Source: Acidobacteriota bacterium
GTDB lineage: Bacteria; Acidobacteriota; Terriglobia; Terriglobales; Acidobacteriaceae
NCBI GenBank assembly: GCA_003225455.1
Contig: QIAB01000065.1
Coordinates: forward strand, 6,239-47,489
Length of the DNA stretch: 41,251 nucleotides
Direction of reading: 5' to 3'
The translations under genes and the position numbers were made by a program. Under the pieces are notes generated by a model. It did no database searches and had not been told where the DNA came from. It saw only the letters and a list, made by a program, of their open reading frames with translations. This document shows positions 32,963 through 41,251 of the stretch, one piece after another (the first letter of the stretch is position 1; the number at the start of each line of letters is the position of its first letter).

Positions 32963-33313
32963 ATGCGGAAGTGTTTGCTGATCGAAGCGGAACTGTCATT
33001 CAACCCAAAGCTGCGTCGAATTACTTGGGATTGGCGCGGTGACGCGATCACCGAGGGCAGCACCCTGTATTACGGTGTTCACTTCGTCTCGGCTCCCGCC
33101 ACAATTAATCCTGGAGACCGAATCGTCGCAGAGTTATTGCTCCGCGCATATCCTGAGGATTCATGTGAGTCCTTCCAAGTAGGCGAGAGAATCTGGCTGA
33201 AAGAAGGTCCGCTAACCAGGGCAGAAGGCACGATTATCCACAGGTCGGAGCACGAGATTCCGAATGACAGTGCACTTGGTATCCTTGGACAGCTGAGAAA
33301 AGGATTACGCTAA
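32963..33313 (+). CDS. hypothetical protein, 116 aa
   Basis: It follows the P1 peptidase by 16 nt and starts ATG 32963. It is short and mostly beta, with GDRIVAELLLRAYP and FQVGERIWLKEGPLTRAEGTIIHRS, a pattern reminiscent of the EF-Tu domain III-like barrel in translation factors, but too short to be one. No catalytic motif is visible. It may be in one transcription unit with the peptidase. Its stop overlaps the convergent methyltransferase stop by 4 nt. Confidence 0.6.
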   Translation: MRKCLLIEAELSFNPKLRRITWDWRGDAITEGSTLYYGVHFVSAPATINPGDRIVAELLLRAYPEDSCESFQVGERIWLKEGPLTRAEGTIIHRSEHEIPNDSALGILGQLRKGLR

Positions 33314-34059
33314 TAAATCGTGTAGCCCGGCGCAGGGGTCCGCAGATCAGGCTTTGATGCCATCAGCAGCAACGCGCCGGTTTTCTTAAACGCGCGCAGA
33401 TCATCCAAGTTGCGGAACGATTTCGTTTCGTAATCATCGGGCGTGGGCGTGTCGTCGGGAATCTGGCGAGCCTCCACATTTTCGAACGCATGCTTCTTGA
33501 GAAGCTCGACATATTCCACTGACGAGCGAACATGGACAGGCACTTTCAATTTGTCCACCCATTGCAGCGAGTAAGGATTGTCTTTATATAAATTAATCAG
33601 GATGAACATTCGGCCGCGTGGCGCGAGCACGCGAAACAACTCCGCCAACGCGCGATCCTGATCGGGATAGTAGTAGAACGACTCGACCGAAAGAACTTTG
33701 TCAAAAAAATTCTCTTCCCACGGAATCTGCTGCGCCGATCCCCAAACGTACAGAATATTTTCGAAATCTTTTGAAGCCGCGCGCGCTTGACGAATCATTT
33801 CGTCGGAAACATCCACGCCTACGACTTGGCCGAAGCCCTCTGGACCATCCGCTACCAACCGTGCCAGCAGCCGCGTAGCCCAACCCGAGCCGCAACCCAG
33901 ATCAAGCACGCGCTCACCCGGGCGGAGGTCCATCAGCCGAATAGTCTTCTCGGTGATGTTGAGATGATGGCGCTCCATCTTCTCGCCTTCACCCTCTTGC
34001 GCCCAGCGATTGAATTCGTGTTGCAGCTTCTCGTCGGGAGTTTGGGATTTCTCTGGCAA
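33310..34059 (-). CDS. class I SAM-dependent methyltransferase
   Basis: 249 aa from TTG 34059, supported by AAGGGA seven nt upstream. It has the Rossmann-fold SAM motif I VLDLGCGSGWATRLLARL, motif II GVDVSDEMIRQARAA, and post-motif ENILYVWGSAQQIPWEENFFDKVLSVESFYYYPD (the ubiquinone/menaquinone-type UbiE group), with GRMFILINLYKDN further on. UbiE-like enzymes methylate quinone precursors or small metabolites; the substrate cannot be told here. The N-terminal 45 residues contain the lid-like segment. Convergent with the 116-aa gene and divergent from the zinc-ribbon gene. Confidence 0.88.
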   Translation of the reverse strand: MPEKSQTPDEKLQHEFNRWAQEGEGEKMERHHLNITEKTIRLMDLRPGERVLDLGCGSGWATRLLARLVADGPEGFGQVVGVDVSDEMIRQARAASKDFENILYVWGSAQQIPWEENFFDKVLSVESFYYYPDQDRALAELFRVLAPRGRMFILINLYKDNPYSLQWVDKLKVPVHVRSSVEYVELLKKHAFENVEARQIPDDTPTPDDYETKSFRNLDDLRAFKKTGALLLMASKPDLRTPAPGYTIY

Positions 34060-34193
34060 CTTGATTTCCCTTGATGTCGCTTGAGTGCTCTTGGTGGTTG
34101 TCCTTCGATTTTATAACTACGCACGACATTCTTTCGACTGCGCCTCTCAGTGGAGTTTCGCGCTTCTGATTCTGTGCTAAAGTTTTCATCCTC

Positions 34194-34352
34194 ATGAATG
34201 ACCCGCAACCCAAGCCTGATCCAGAGTCGCTTTATTGTCCGCGGTGCGCTGTTGAAGTTACGGACCCGTTGAGCTGCGGAGATTGCGGCGCGGTCATCTG
34301 CCGACGCTGTGGCACGCCGCTGGAATCGCCCGATGAATTGGGGATCGGGTGA
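34194..34352 (+). CDS. small zinc-ribbon protein, 52 aa
   Basis: ATG 34194 to TGA 34350-34352. Residues CPRC (15-18), CGDC (28-31) and CRRC (36-39) make three CxxC pairs within 25 residues: MNDPQPKPDPESLYCPRC, then AVEVTDPLSCGDCGAVICRR, then CGTPLESPDELGIG. Pairs of CxxC motifs form a zinc-ribbon/rubredoxin-like knuckle. The remainder is acidic and polar. The even frame, sensible codons and repeated Cys pairs argue that it is a real gene, possibly a protein- or nucleic-acid-binding accessory. The upstream gene is the divergent methyltransferase; no strong Shine-Dalgarno was seen. Confidence 0.7.
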   Translation: MNDPQPKPDPESLYCPRCAVEVTDPLSCGDCGAVICRRCGTPLESPDELGIG

Positions 34353-34428
34353 CTGGAAACACGGTGAAGCAAGAAACCGTGGTGGAGTAGCAGATGTTTG
34401 AGCGGTATACAGAGAAGGCAAGGCGGTG

Positions 34429-35625
34429 TCACACTGGCACTACCGTCTTCCTAGCCGGGCTGAAGAACGGCACCTTCACAACTTCTGCAGTCACATTCTG
34501 CCGCATGGCTTCGATCGTGATTTCCATTTGCAGCTTGTTGCCGAGCTGTGAGTGCGCGCTTTCGATGCTGGCCAGCGCGATCATCTTTTTTAGAACTGGA
34601 GACCACGTGGTCGTGGTGGCTTTGCCAACCTGCTTTTCATCCAGGTAAACCGGAACCGCTACCCGCGAGGCCTGGCTGGGCGCAGCCGGAGTCAGCCCGA
34701 ATTTGTCGTAGCGCGCTTCCACTTCTGTCCAATCAAGCTCCAGTCCGACCAGTTGCCGGGGGACTCCGTGCTTGTGATCGCGCTCGAGCGCTGCCTTGCC
34801 CACGAAATTCTCTTTCTCGAGGTGAACCATCTTGGCGAAGCCGAGTTCGTAGGGCGAGTACTTCTGCGAGGGGATTAACGCCTTCTTGCTGCTGGTGTAA
34901 TCCACTTCGATCAACAGCAGCCCCGCCTCGACGCGCGCGACATCGAGCGCCAGCATACCTGCTGCGTGAATATCGAACTGCTTGCCTTTGTCCATCAACG
35001 CATCCCAAACTTTGACGGCATCATTCCAGGGCACCCAGATTTCGTATCCCAGATCGCCGGTGTAGCCGGTGCGCGAAATATCGACAGGAACGCCGGCAAT
35101 TTTGCCGCTCGTCATGCGGAAATATTTCAAATTGGTGATTTCCGCCTCGGCGACCGACTTCAGCAGCTTGCCTGAGGTCGGCCCCTGCAGCGCTAGCGCG
35201 GCAGTTTTCTCTGAGATGTCCTCGATTTGAACGTCCATGTTCAGGCCGTTCTGGCGAAACCAGCGCAGGCTGGGATCGGCGGCGGTCCAACGATATTTGT
35301 TTTCTTCGAGACGAGTGAGGGTGCCGTCGTCAATGACTTTGCCCTGCTCGTCACACCAGCAGCAGTAGATGACCTGGCCGACGGTGACTTTGTTGATGTC
35401 GCGCGTGATCACGCGATTGACGAGCTTGGTGGCGTCTTTGCCAGTGACCAGATACTTGTAGAGCGGCGTGATGTCGATGAGCGCACAAGCGTTGCGGATG
35501 GCGTTGTACTCGTGCTCGTGGTGCACTTCGTACACGCTGACCGTGTAGTATCCAGACCACTCGCGGTAGTTGAGGCTCTGGCAGAGGGCAAGGGTTCTTT
35601 CGTGAAAAGCGGTTCCGACGGGCAT
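34429..35625 (-). CDS. GcvT-family (aminomethyltransferase-like) THF-dependent enzyme
   Basis: 398 aa from ATG 35625 (MPVGTAFHERTLALCQSLNYREWSGYY); the frame opens further upstream at 35745, without support, and no Shine-Dalgarno is seen. GcvT folds take a methyl/methylene group from a substrate onto tetrahydrofolate. Visible marks: NACALIDITPLYKYLVTGKDA (N-terminal), ISRTGYTGDLGYEIWVPW, and LALDVARVEAGLLLIEVDY. The family includes glycine-cleavage T protein, DmdA demethylase and several N-demethylases. No glycine-cleavage H or P gene is present, so this is not the normal glycine-cleavage T protein. Neighbours (two FAD enzymes and PurU on the other strand) suggest a demethylation/one-carbon role. 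Confidence 0.8.
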   Translation of the reverse strand: MPVGTAFHERTLALCQSLNYREWSGYYTVSVYEVHHEHEYNAIRNACALIDITPLYKYLVTGKDATKLVNRVITRDINKVTVGQVIYCCWCDEQGKVIDDGTLTRLEENKYRWTAADPSLRWFRQNGLNMDVQIEDISEKTAALALQGPTSGKLLKSVAEAEITNLKYFRMTSGKIAGVPVDISRTGYTGDLGYEIWVPWNDAVKVWDALMDKGKQFDIHAAGMLALDVARVEAGLLLIEVDYTSSKKALIPSQKYSPYELGFAKMVHLEKENFVGKAALERDHKHGVPRQLVGLELDWTEVEARYDKFGLTPAAPSQASRVAVPVYLDEKQVGKATTTTWSPVLKKMIALASIESAHSQLGNKLQMEITIEAMRQNVTAEVVKVPFFSPARKTVVPV

Positions 35626-36132
35626 AAAGGGTTTTTTGTTCGACAGAATGTGAAATCGGATTATATGTGTCTGACAGTATGAGGGTAAAGAGTCCGGGAA
35701 CAATAACGACGGATCAGAAGTCGATGTCATAACAATAATGGACACCGGCGATCAGCTCCGCCCGTGTGCGTCGGACACTCTTGTCCGACAATACCTGACG
35801 GATGCGCCGCTGCCATCAGTATCCGATCCACATTGCGTTCTGCCTGATCTCTGTCTTCTCTGTGGTGGAAAGCCTTTTTGCGGCTGACACAACCGCATTC
35901 TCTTCAGGTACAATGGGCCCTGATCCGGTCATGCACCGCCTCATCCAATGGATCGTCCTTCCGAGCGGACTCTGATCCACTCCCGCCGAAGAGCGCCGTT
36001 CGCGAGTATCATTCTCTATTCGCAATAGAAGCCAGCGGCTAAAGCCAGCACTCGATTGAACGCTTTGCGGCACGTCTGAAGACGTGCCCTGACACGAACC
36101 TTAAGAGCTAAAACTTTAGGAGCTAAACGCCA
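35626..36132. other. divergent intergenic region of the C1 module
   Basis: It separates the GcvT-like gene (leftward) from the FAD oxidoreductase pair (rightward), so promoters for both should lie here. It holds two perfect hairpins, 35770-35789 (gtcggacactcttgtccgac) and 36069-36088 (ggcacgtctgaagacgtgcc), and 'gcggctaaagcc' at about 36035-36046. An 85-codon minus frame at 35816-36073 is not credible. Confidence 0.5.
35770..36088. repeat. two extragenic palindromes in the divergent gap
   Basis: 35770-35789 and 36069-36088 are perfect hairpins with 8-bp arms. Both have the 'XXXX-ctg/ctc-XXXX' layout of the other palindromes in this window, and the second ends only 45 bp before the FAD oxidoreductase start. 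Confidence 0.5.
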
Positions 36133-37708
36133 GTGGCAGTTTCATACGACGTGATCGTGATCGGCGGAGGCCATAACGGACTCACCAATGCGGCTTATCT
36201 GGCTCGTGCCGGCAAGAAAGTTCTGGTGCTGGAGCGGCGCCATGTGCTCGGCGGAGCGGCGGTGACCGAAGAAGTTTTTCCTGGCTTCAAGTTCTCGGTC
36301 TGTTCTTACGTGGTTTCTCTGCTGCGACCGGAAATCATTCGCGATCTGGACCTCCCGCGCCACGGCCTGGAAATTCTTCCGCTCGACGGAACTTTCACGC
36401 CCATGCCAAACGGCGATTATCTGTGGCGCGTCAACGATCACGGCAAGACGCATCGCGAGATTGCGCGCCACTCCAAGCTGGATGCCGAAGCTTACGACGA
36501 GTTTGGCAAGGCGATGCAGGCCATGTGCCGTTTCGTGAAGCCGATACTCGGAATGGTGCCGCCCGATCCCGCCACGCTCGATCCCCGCGAACTAGTGAAG
36601 CTGCTGTTTATCGGCCGCCGCTTTCAGGGTCTAACCAGCGAGGACAAATATAACCAGGTGCAGTTGATGACGATGTCGGCTGTCGATTTTCTCGATCAGT
36701 GGTTTGAGACCGACGTGCTCAAGGCCACGATGTCCGCGTCAGGAATTATCGGCACTTTTCTCGGCGTGCGCTCGCCTGGGACCGCCTATGTTCTGCTGCA
36801 CCACTACATGGGGGAGATCGACGGTGCGTTCCGTTCCTGGGGATTTGCGCGCGGCGGCACCGGCGCGATCTCCAACGCAATTGCCGAAGCGGCACGCGAA
36901 ACCGGCGCGGAAATCCGCACGCAAGCGGGAATCTCAAAGATCATTGTAAAAAACGGCCGCGCGCGAGGCGTGGTGCTCTCCAACGGCGATGAAATTTATT
37001 CCAACGTGATTTCATCCAGCATTGACCCTCGCCAGACGTTTGTTAATTTGCTGGAAGATGGCAATCTGTCAAATGATTTTCTAGACGAAGTTCGGCGTTA
37101 TAAATTCCGTGGGTCGTCAGGCAAAGTAAACCTCGCGCTCGATGCGCTGCCAAATTTCAAATGCATGCCGGGACCGGGAGCGCATCTTCGCGGCGCAATT
37201 TCAATTTCGCCCAGCGTCGAATATATGGAAAAGGCGTATGACGATGCTAAGTACGGCAATTTCTCCCGCCGTCCGTACGTCGACATGGTGATCCCCACGC
37301 TGACCGATCCGTCGGTTGCTCCGCCGGGCAAGCACATTCTCTCTTGCTTCGTGCAATACGCGCCCTACAAGCTGCGTCCCGGTTTGAACTGGGATGATCA
37401 GAAGGAAGCATTCGGAAACAATGTGATCGATACGATTTCCCAAAGACATAATTCTGCACAAGCAAGTTATCACCCCGCTCGATCTGGAACGCGAGTGGGG
37501 CCTGAGCGAAGGCAATATTTTTCAGGGAGAACTTTCGCTGGAGCAGCTTTTCTTTTTGCGGCCCGTGCCGGGCTGGGCGCAATTCCGCACGCCGATTAAG
37601 AACCTTTATATGTGCGGATCAGCCACTCACCCGGGAGGCGGAATCATGGGCGCGCCGGGGAGGTTGGCAGCGCTGGAGATTCTCAAACATTTCCGAGGGG
37701 CGGCTTAG
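36133..37708 (+). pseudogene. PYROXD2-like FAD-dependent oxidoreductase, frameshifted
   Basis: From GTG 36133 the product begins with an FAD/NAD(P)-type Rossmann motif (DVIVIGGGHNGLTNAAYLARAGKKVLVLERR) and matches the next gene throughout (IIGTFLGVRSPGTAYVLLHHYMGEIDGAFRSWGFARGG…; SPSVEYMEKAYDDAKYGNFSRRPYVDMVIPTLTDPS). At about 37438 the frame switches. The continuation in the +1 frame reads PKDIILHKQVITPLDLEREW, then GLSEGNIFQGELSLEQLFFL, and reaches the C-terminal FAD-contact motif NLYMCGSATHPGGGIMGAPG before stop TAG 37706-37708. Without the shift the frame ends at 37599. The paralogue has AQYAPN at the break, so about 19 bp seem lost. Either a real pseudogene or an assembly error. Confidence 0.8.
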
Positions 37709-39292
37709 GTGGCAGATAGTCGCGATGTCGTCATCATCGGCGGCGGTCACAACGGGCTAATCACCGCTTTTTACCTCGCCAAAGCGGGATTCAAACCCCT
37801 GGTGCTGGAACGCCGCGTGCAGCCCGGCGGCGCGGCGATAACTGATGAATTCCATCCCGGATTTCGTGTTTCCACTCTGGCGCACTCGGCCGGCCCACTA
37901 CGAGCGGACGTCCTCCAAGATATGCAGCTCGAACGGCATGGGCTCAAGCTGATCACACCCGAGGCGAGCGTCGTAGCGCTCTCATCCGATGGACGCGCAC
38001 TAACCCTCTACAACGACGTTCGCAAATCATCGCAGGAGATCGGCAATTTTTCGCAGAAAGATGCCGCGAAATATCCAGCGTTTGAGCAGTCGCTCGGCAA
38101 GATGGGCCGCGTAATCGGCAAAGCTCTGGCTCTCGCGCCGCCAAACATCGACAACCCGACTAAAGGCGATCTCTGGGGCATGCTCCAGACCGGGCGGAGC
38201 ATTCGCAACCTTGGGAAAAAAGATATGTACCGCCTGCTGCGCTGGGGACCTATGGCGGTCGCAGATCTGGCAGCCGAGTATTTTGAAACTGAATTGCTGC
38301 GGGCAACGATCGCCGCGCGCGGAATCTTCGGAACTTTTCTGGGGCCGTGGTCGGCGGGAAGCAGCCTTGTACTTCTGATTCGTGCGGCGGCTGATCCGCG
38401 TCCTGCAGGTACGGCGTGGTTCGCAGCCGGCGGGATGGGATCAGTTACACAGGCGATGGCCGCCGCGGCCAAGCAGGCAGGAGCGGAAATTCGCAGCGGG
38501 GCAGAAGTGATACAAGTCCGCGTGAAAGATGGCACGGCTACTGGCGTCGTGCTCTCCAATGGCGAAGAGATCAGCGCGAAAGCTGTGATCTCGAATGCCG
38601 ATCCTAAGCGCACGCTGCTCCGGCTGGTCGATCCGTCATATCTTTCGCCGGATTTCGTGTTGAAGCTTCAGCATTACCGCATGCCGGGAACGGTCGCGAA
38701 AGTGAATCTTGCGCTATCCGGGTTGCCCAAATTTTCTGCGCTCAACGGTGATGGCGAGGCGCTCAAAGGCCGCATTCACATTGGGCCGGAGATTGATTAT
38801 CTGGAACGCGCATTTGACGAATCCAAATACGGCAATTTTTCCAAGCAGCCATATCTTGAAGTCACGATTCCGTCTCTTACGGATCCGTCGCTCGCACCTG
38901 AAGGCCAGCATGTAATGTCGATTTACATGCAGTACGCTCCGTACAAACTAAAAGACAGCGATTGGGAGTCAGAACGCGTGCCGCTCGGAGATACTGTCGT
39001 TAAAACGCTGGCGCAATATGCGCCGAATTTGCCAGAGCTGATCCTCACGCACCAGATCATCACCCCACAGGATTTGGAGGACACTTATGGCCTAACCGGA
39101 GGGCACATCTTTCACGGTGAGCTGGCGCTTGATCAGTTTTTCACCATGCGTCCGCTGCTGGATTGGGCACGCTATCGCACCCCGATTCGCAACTTGTATT
39201 TGTGTGGATCGGGCACACACCCCGGAGCGGGATTGACAGGTGGATCGGGAGCGAATGCGGCGCGCGAGATTTTGAAAGATCTGAAGAAGTAG
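37709..39292 (+). CDS. PYROXD2-like FAD-dependent oxidoreductase (phytoene-desaturase superfamily)
   Basis: 527 aa from GTG 37709, immediately after the previous gene's stop. FAD motif at the N-terminus: VVIIGGGHNGLITAFYLAKAGFKPLVLERRVQPGGAAITDE. The central substrate-domain region (FGTFLGPWSAGSSLVLLIRAAADPRPAGTAWFAAGGMGSVTQAMAAAAKQAGAEI) and the C-terminal FAD contact NLYLCGSGTHPGAGLTGGSGANAAREIL match the amine-oxidase/phytoene-desaturase-like clan, nearest in pattern to PYROXD2-type proteins. The substrate is unknown. It probably acts with or replaces the frameshifted neighbour. In this setting, oxidation of a methylated amine or of a ring or lipid substrate is possible. Cytoplasmic. Confidence 0.88.
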   Translation: MADSRDVVIIGGGHNGLITAFYLAKAGFKPLVLERRVQPGGAAITDEFHPGFRVSTLAHSAGPLRADVLQDMQLERHGLKLITPEASVVALSSDGRALTLYNDVRKSSQEIGNFSQKDAAKYPAFEQSLGKMGRVIGKALALAPPNIDNPTKGDLWGMLQTGRSIRNLGKKDMYRLLRWGPMAVADLAAEYFETELLRATIAARGIFGTFLGPWSAGSSLVLLIRAAADPRPAGTAWFAAGGMGSVTQAMAAAAKQAGAEIRSGAEVIQVRVKDGTATGVVLSNGEEISAKAVISNADPKRTLLRLVDPSYLSPDFVLKLQHYRMPGTVAKVNLALSGLPKFSALNGDGEALKGRIHIGPEIDYLERAFDESKYGNFSKQPYLEVTIPSLTDPSLAPEGQHVMSIYMQYAPYKLKDSDWESERVPLGDTVVKTLAQYAPNLPELILTHQIITPQDLEDTYGLTGGHIFHGELALDQFFTMRPLLDWARYRTPIRNLYLCGSGTHPGAGLTGGSGANAAREILKDLKK

Positions 39293-39300
39293 CCCTCGTA

Positions 39301-39350
39301 ACGGCGCGCGAGACGCCCGCCCGACAGCCGGCCAGAGGCCGGCGCTACGC
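39301..39350. repeat. palindromic repeat just before purU
   Basis: The 50-bp gap between the FAD enzyme and purU consists of a dispersed element: acggcgcgcgagacgcccgc, then cgacagccggccagaggccggcgctacgc with a perfect gccgg/ccggc hairpin. It ends at 39350, directly before the purU ATG, and leaves no room for a normal Shine-Dalgarno. Confidence 0.6.
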
Positions 39351-40205
39351 ATGAAGAACACAGCTATCTTACTTGTCTCTTGCCCTGATCAAAAAGGCGT
39401 GGTCGCGGCAATTGCGGATTTCATCTACCGTCACAATGGCAACATTCTGCACGCCGACGAACATGGAGATCTGGACAGCGGAATGTTTCAAATGCGGGTG
39501 GAGTTTGATCCGGCAGAATTCCGCATCGACCTCGCCGATTTTGCTCACCATTTCTCACCTATCGCCGACAAGTTTGAAATGACGTGGCGTCTGGCGCAAT
39601 CGAATTACCGGCCGAAAATGGTTATTCTGGTTTCGAAGTACGACCACTGCCTGGTTGATCTGCTGTATCGCCATAAAAGCGGCGAATTGGCCTGCGATAT
39701 TCCGCTAATCATCTCCAATCATCACGATAACCAGCCGATCGCCGAGTTTTATCGTATTCCGTACGTCACGGTTCCTGTGCCGAAAGAAGACAAACGGGTA
39801 GCGGAACAAGAAATTCTAAGCTTGCTCAGAGACCATGCGCCGGATTTCATTGTGCTGGCGCGATACATGCAGATTCTTTCGAACGAGTTCGTCAACCAAT
39901 ATCCACAGCGAATCATTAATATTCACCACTCGTTTCTGCCGGCATTTGTTGGTGCCAAACCGTATCATCAGGCGTTTGCGCGTGGTGTGAAGTTGATCGG
40001 CGCGACCAGTCATTACGTTACGGAAGTCCTCGACGATGGCCCCATCATCGAGCAGGATGTGGTTCGAATTTCCCACCGCGATTCCCTCGATGACTTGCTC
40101 CAGAAAGGCCGCGATCTGGAGAAGGTAGTGCTGTCGCGAGCCGTGCGCTGGCACATTGAGAACCGCGTTCTCCTTTACGGAAACAAGACCGTCGTTTTCG
40201 ATTGA
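39351..40205 (+). CDS. purU: formyltetrahydrofolate deformylase
   Basis: 284 aa, full length. PurU hydrolyses 10-formyl-THF to THF and formate. Residues 1-85 are an ACT domain (LLVSCPDQKGVVAAIADFIYRHNGNILHADEH). Residues about 88-284 are the PurN-like formyltransferase fold: ISNHHDNQPIAEFYRIPYV, then catalytic Asn190-x-His192 in RIINIHHSFLPAFVGAKPYHQAF, and Asp229 in SHYVTEVLDDGPIIEQD. The start ATG 39351 matches the family. It is 58 nt after the FAD enzyme stop, the gap being a repeat, so co-transcription is likely. Together with GcvT-like and FAD enzymes it suggests disposal of C1 units as formate. Confidence 0.93.
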   Translation: MKNTAILLVSCPDQKGVVAAIADFIYRHNGNILHADEHGDLDSGMFQMRVEFDPAEFRIDLADFAHHFSPIADKFEMTWRLAQSNYRPKMVILVSKYDHCLVDLLYRHKSGELACDIPLIISNHHDNQPIAEFYRIPYVTVPVPKEDKRVAEQEILSLLRDHAPDFIVLARYMQILSNEFVNQYPQRIINIHHSFLPAFVGAKPYHQAFARGVKLIGATSHYVTEVLDDGPIIEQDVVRISHRDSLDDLLQKGRDLEKVVLSRAVRWHIENRVLLYGNKTVVFD

Positions 40206-40444
40206 TAACAGTCTCCAACCGATTTCCCCGGGCTCTTCGTGCTCGTTGCTAGAGCTTTTAACAGCGGAGCTCGCTGAGGCGGCGCGGAGTTTCGCTGAGA
40301 AAGCGGTTTCAGAGCCAGCTGATGGCTCGCCGTCTGCTCTTTGTGACTTTGGTGACCTCTCCCCCCGAACATGCTTGTGCTGGAATACTGGTTAGGTTCT
40401 ACTAACTGAAACGATTTACCTTTCTAGAGACCCGGGGGTTGGGC
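40206..40444. other. intergenic stretch with CGCTGAGG-type repeat fragments
   Basis: Around 40262-40305 are the fragments gcggagctcgctgaggcggc and gcggagtttcgctgagaaag, an imperfect direct duplication of the dispersed repeat class. No gene was found before the next frame. Confidence 0.4.
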
Positions 40445-41251
40445 TTGGTTGAAGATCCGAAGTGGGAGCTTGCGATCCTTGCCACCGTCCAGGGCTTCTA
40501 CGAGAAGCTCTTACAGGACGCTGTCGGAGGCGAAGTTCCCGTACCAACGGGGCTGGAGGCAGTCTCTCTCCAACAGGCCGATGGCGACGTGAACCTGACA
40601 CTTGCGGCTATGCGCCGATGGCTGCGGCTGCTTGACATGGCGATCACGCCGGCCATGTTGCGGCGCGCATTTACATCCGAAACCGATCCCGAAATCGCCG
40701 AGGCAATGCTGCGCTATTTCGTGCGCAAGAAAGACATCAGCGATGTTCACCGCGATAAGACCGACCTGGTTGCAACGTTTCTATATCGCCATCCACGCGT
40801 CCCGGGGCAATGGGAACGCCGGGGATATGGACTGGATGGGTCGCTTCCGCTCTCGCCCTTTGAAATTGCGTTGATCGAGATCCTCGCTGACACCGATGTG
40901 CCTGAACTGCCCGAGGAGCATGTGCAACTTCTGCGCCGCTTCGATCCATTGCAAGAAGAGGCGAAGAATTTCCATGATCTGAATGCTTTGCTGGATTCTG
41001 AGATCATTGCCCGTGTGCGCGAGCTTAAGCAGTCGCTCGATGCCTCTTTCTATCATCCCGGCGTGCTGGCCACGATTGCTCCGTACAATGCCGCATTTGG
41101 CATGAAATTTGATGAACTCTTTCGCGCTGCCGCAGCCGAGATCAAGAGCTTCGCCGAAGCGCTGCAGGAACACGGCGGCAGCATATTGGGCAATGTGGAT
41201 GGGGTGGACGTAACCGTGGATCACATTGCCGCGCTTGAAGAAAACGAACTG
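40445..41251 (+). CDS. unidentified protein, 3' end outside the window
   Basis: The frame is open from 40406 to the window's right edge, at least 268 codons; TTG 40445 (after GGGGG at 6-nt spacing) or TTG 40439 are candidate starts, and no ATG or good Shine-Dalgarno exists near them. The product is helical and charged: WELAILATVQGFYEKLLQDA, LAAMRRWLRLLDMAITPAMLRRAF, AMLRYFVRKKDISDVHRDKTDLVATFLYRH and FHDLNALLDSEIIARVREL. There is no membrane helix or signal peptide. Pattern and charge suggest a cytoplasmic scaffold or coiled-coil protein; I recognise no family. Codon use (G/C at third position) looks like that of neighbours, so it is probably real. Confidence 0.55.
   Translation, partial: MVEDPKWELAILATVQGFYEKLLQDAVGGEVPVPTGLEAVSLQQADGDVNLTLAAMRRWLRLLDMAITPAMLRRAFTSETDPEIAEAMLRYFVRKKDISDVHRDKTDLVATFLYRHPRVPGQWERRGYGLDGSLPLSPFEIALIEILADTDVPELPEEHVQLLRRFDPLQEEAKNFHDLNALLDSEIIARVRELKQSLDASFYHPGVLATIAPYNAAFGMKFDELFRAAAAEIKSFAEALQEHGGSILGNVDGVDVTVDHIAALEENEL

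Noticed and set aside
35816-36073. 85-codon minus frame in the divergent gap
   Set aside because: Low-complexity Arg/Ser-rich translation spanning palindromes, with no Shine-Dalgarno; noncoding.

Overview
The window looks like chromosomal DNA of a free-living, Gram-negative soil-type bacterium, most likely an Acidobacteriota (Terriglobia-like). This is inferred from the family content (a TonB-domain protein, F420-type luciferase-like oxidoreductase, homodimeric pyruvate dehydrogenase E1, DoxX, RraB-like and PYROXD2-like proteins) and from the many short GC-rich palindromic repeats between genes. Nothing was compared against a database. I see no phage, insertion sequence with a transposase, or CRISPR array.

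Left part (1-9135): the C-terminal half of an EamA transporter enters from the left. It is followed by a secreted protein of unknown function, a 2OG-Fe(II) dioxygenase, an epoxide hydrolase with a clear rho-independent terminator, and an orphan PD-(D/E)xK nuclease-like protein. Next come an ArsR regulator/SRPBCC/small membrane protein operon, a DUF4256 protein, an LLM-class oxidoreductase and a DUF1801 remnant. A 108-bp relic of the 3' end of the GT-C glycosyltransferase gene at 9.1 kb lies at 5.4 kb.

Glycosyltransferase/membrane cluster (9136-13441, minus strand): DoxX, a GT2 glycosyltransferase, an RraB-like protein, a DUF2064 nucleotidyl/glycosyltransferase-like protein, and a multi-span GT-C (GT87-like) transferase coupled to it by a GTGA overlap. 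An inverted-repeat-bounded cassette of about 200 bp lies inside the cluster.

Middle (13830-28346): a secreted transglutaminase-like protein, tRNA-Leu(CAA), uvrB, an unusual receiver-TM-TonB fusion, a membrane protein, a secreted HExxH metallopeptidase, and the pyruvate dehydrogenase operon aceE-aceF-lpdA. The operon converts pyruvate to acetyl-CoA; its E2 has two lipoyl domains about 82% identical to each other.

Right part (28541-41251): a Dps protein, a LuxR-type regulator whose receiver lacks the phospho-acceptor Asp, and several small exported or membrane proteins. These are followed by a P1/DmpA aminopeptidase, a methyltransferase, and a 52-residue zinc-ribbon gene. The last block is a GcvT-like THF-dependent aminomethyltransferase, two tandem PYROXD2-like FAD oxidoreductases (the first frameshifted) and formyl-THF deformylase PurU. 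It reads as a candidate oxidative demethylation and one-carbon disposal module with unknown substrate, and is the best candidate for an undescribed system here. A large unidentified protein runs off the right edge.
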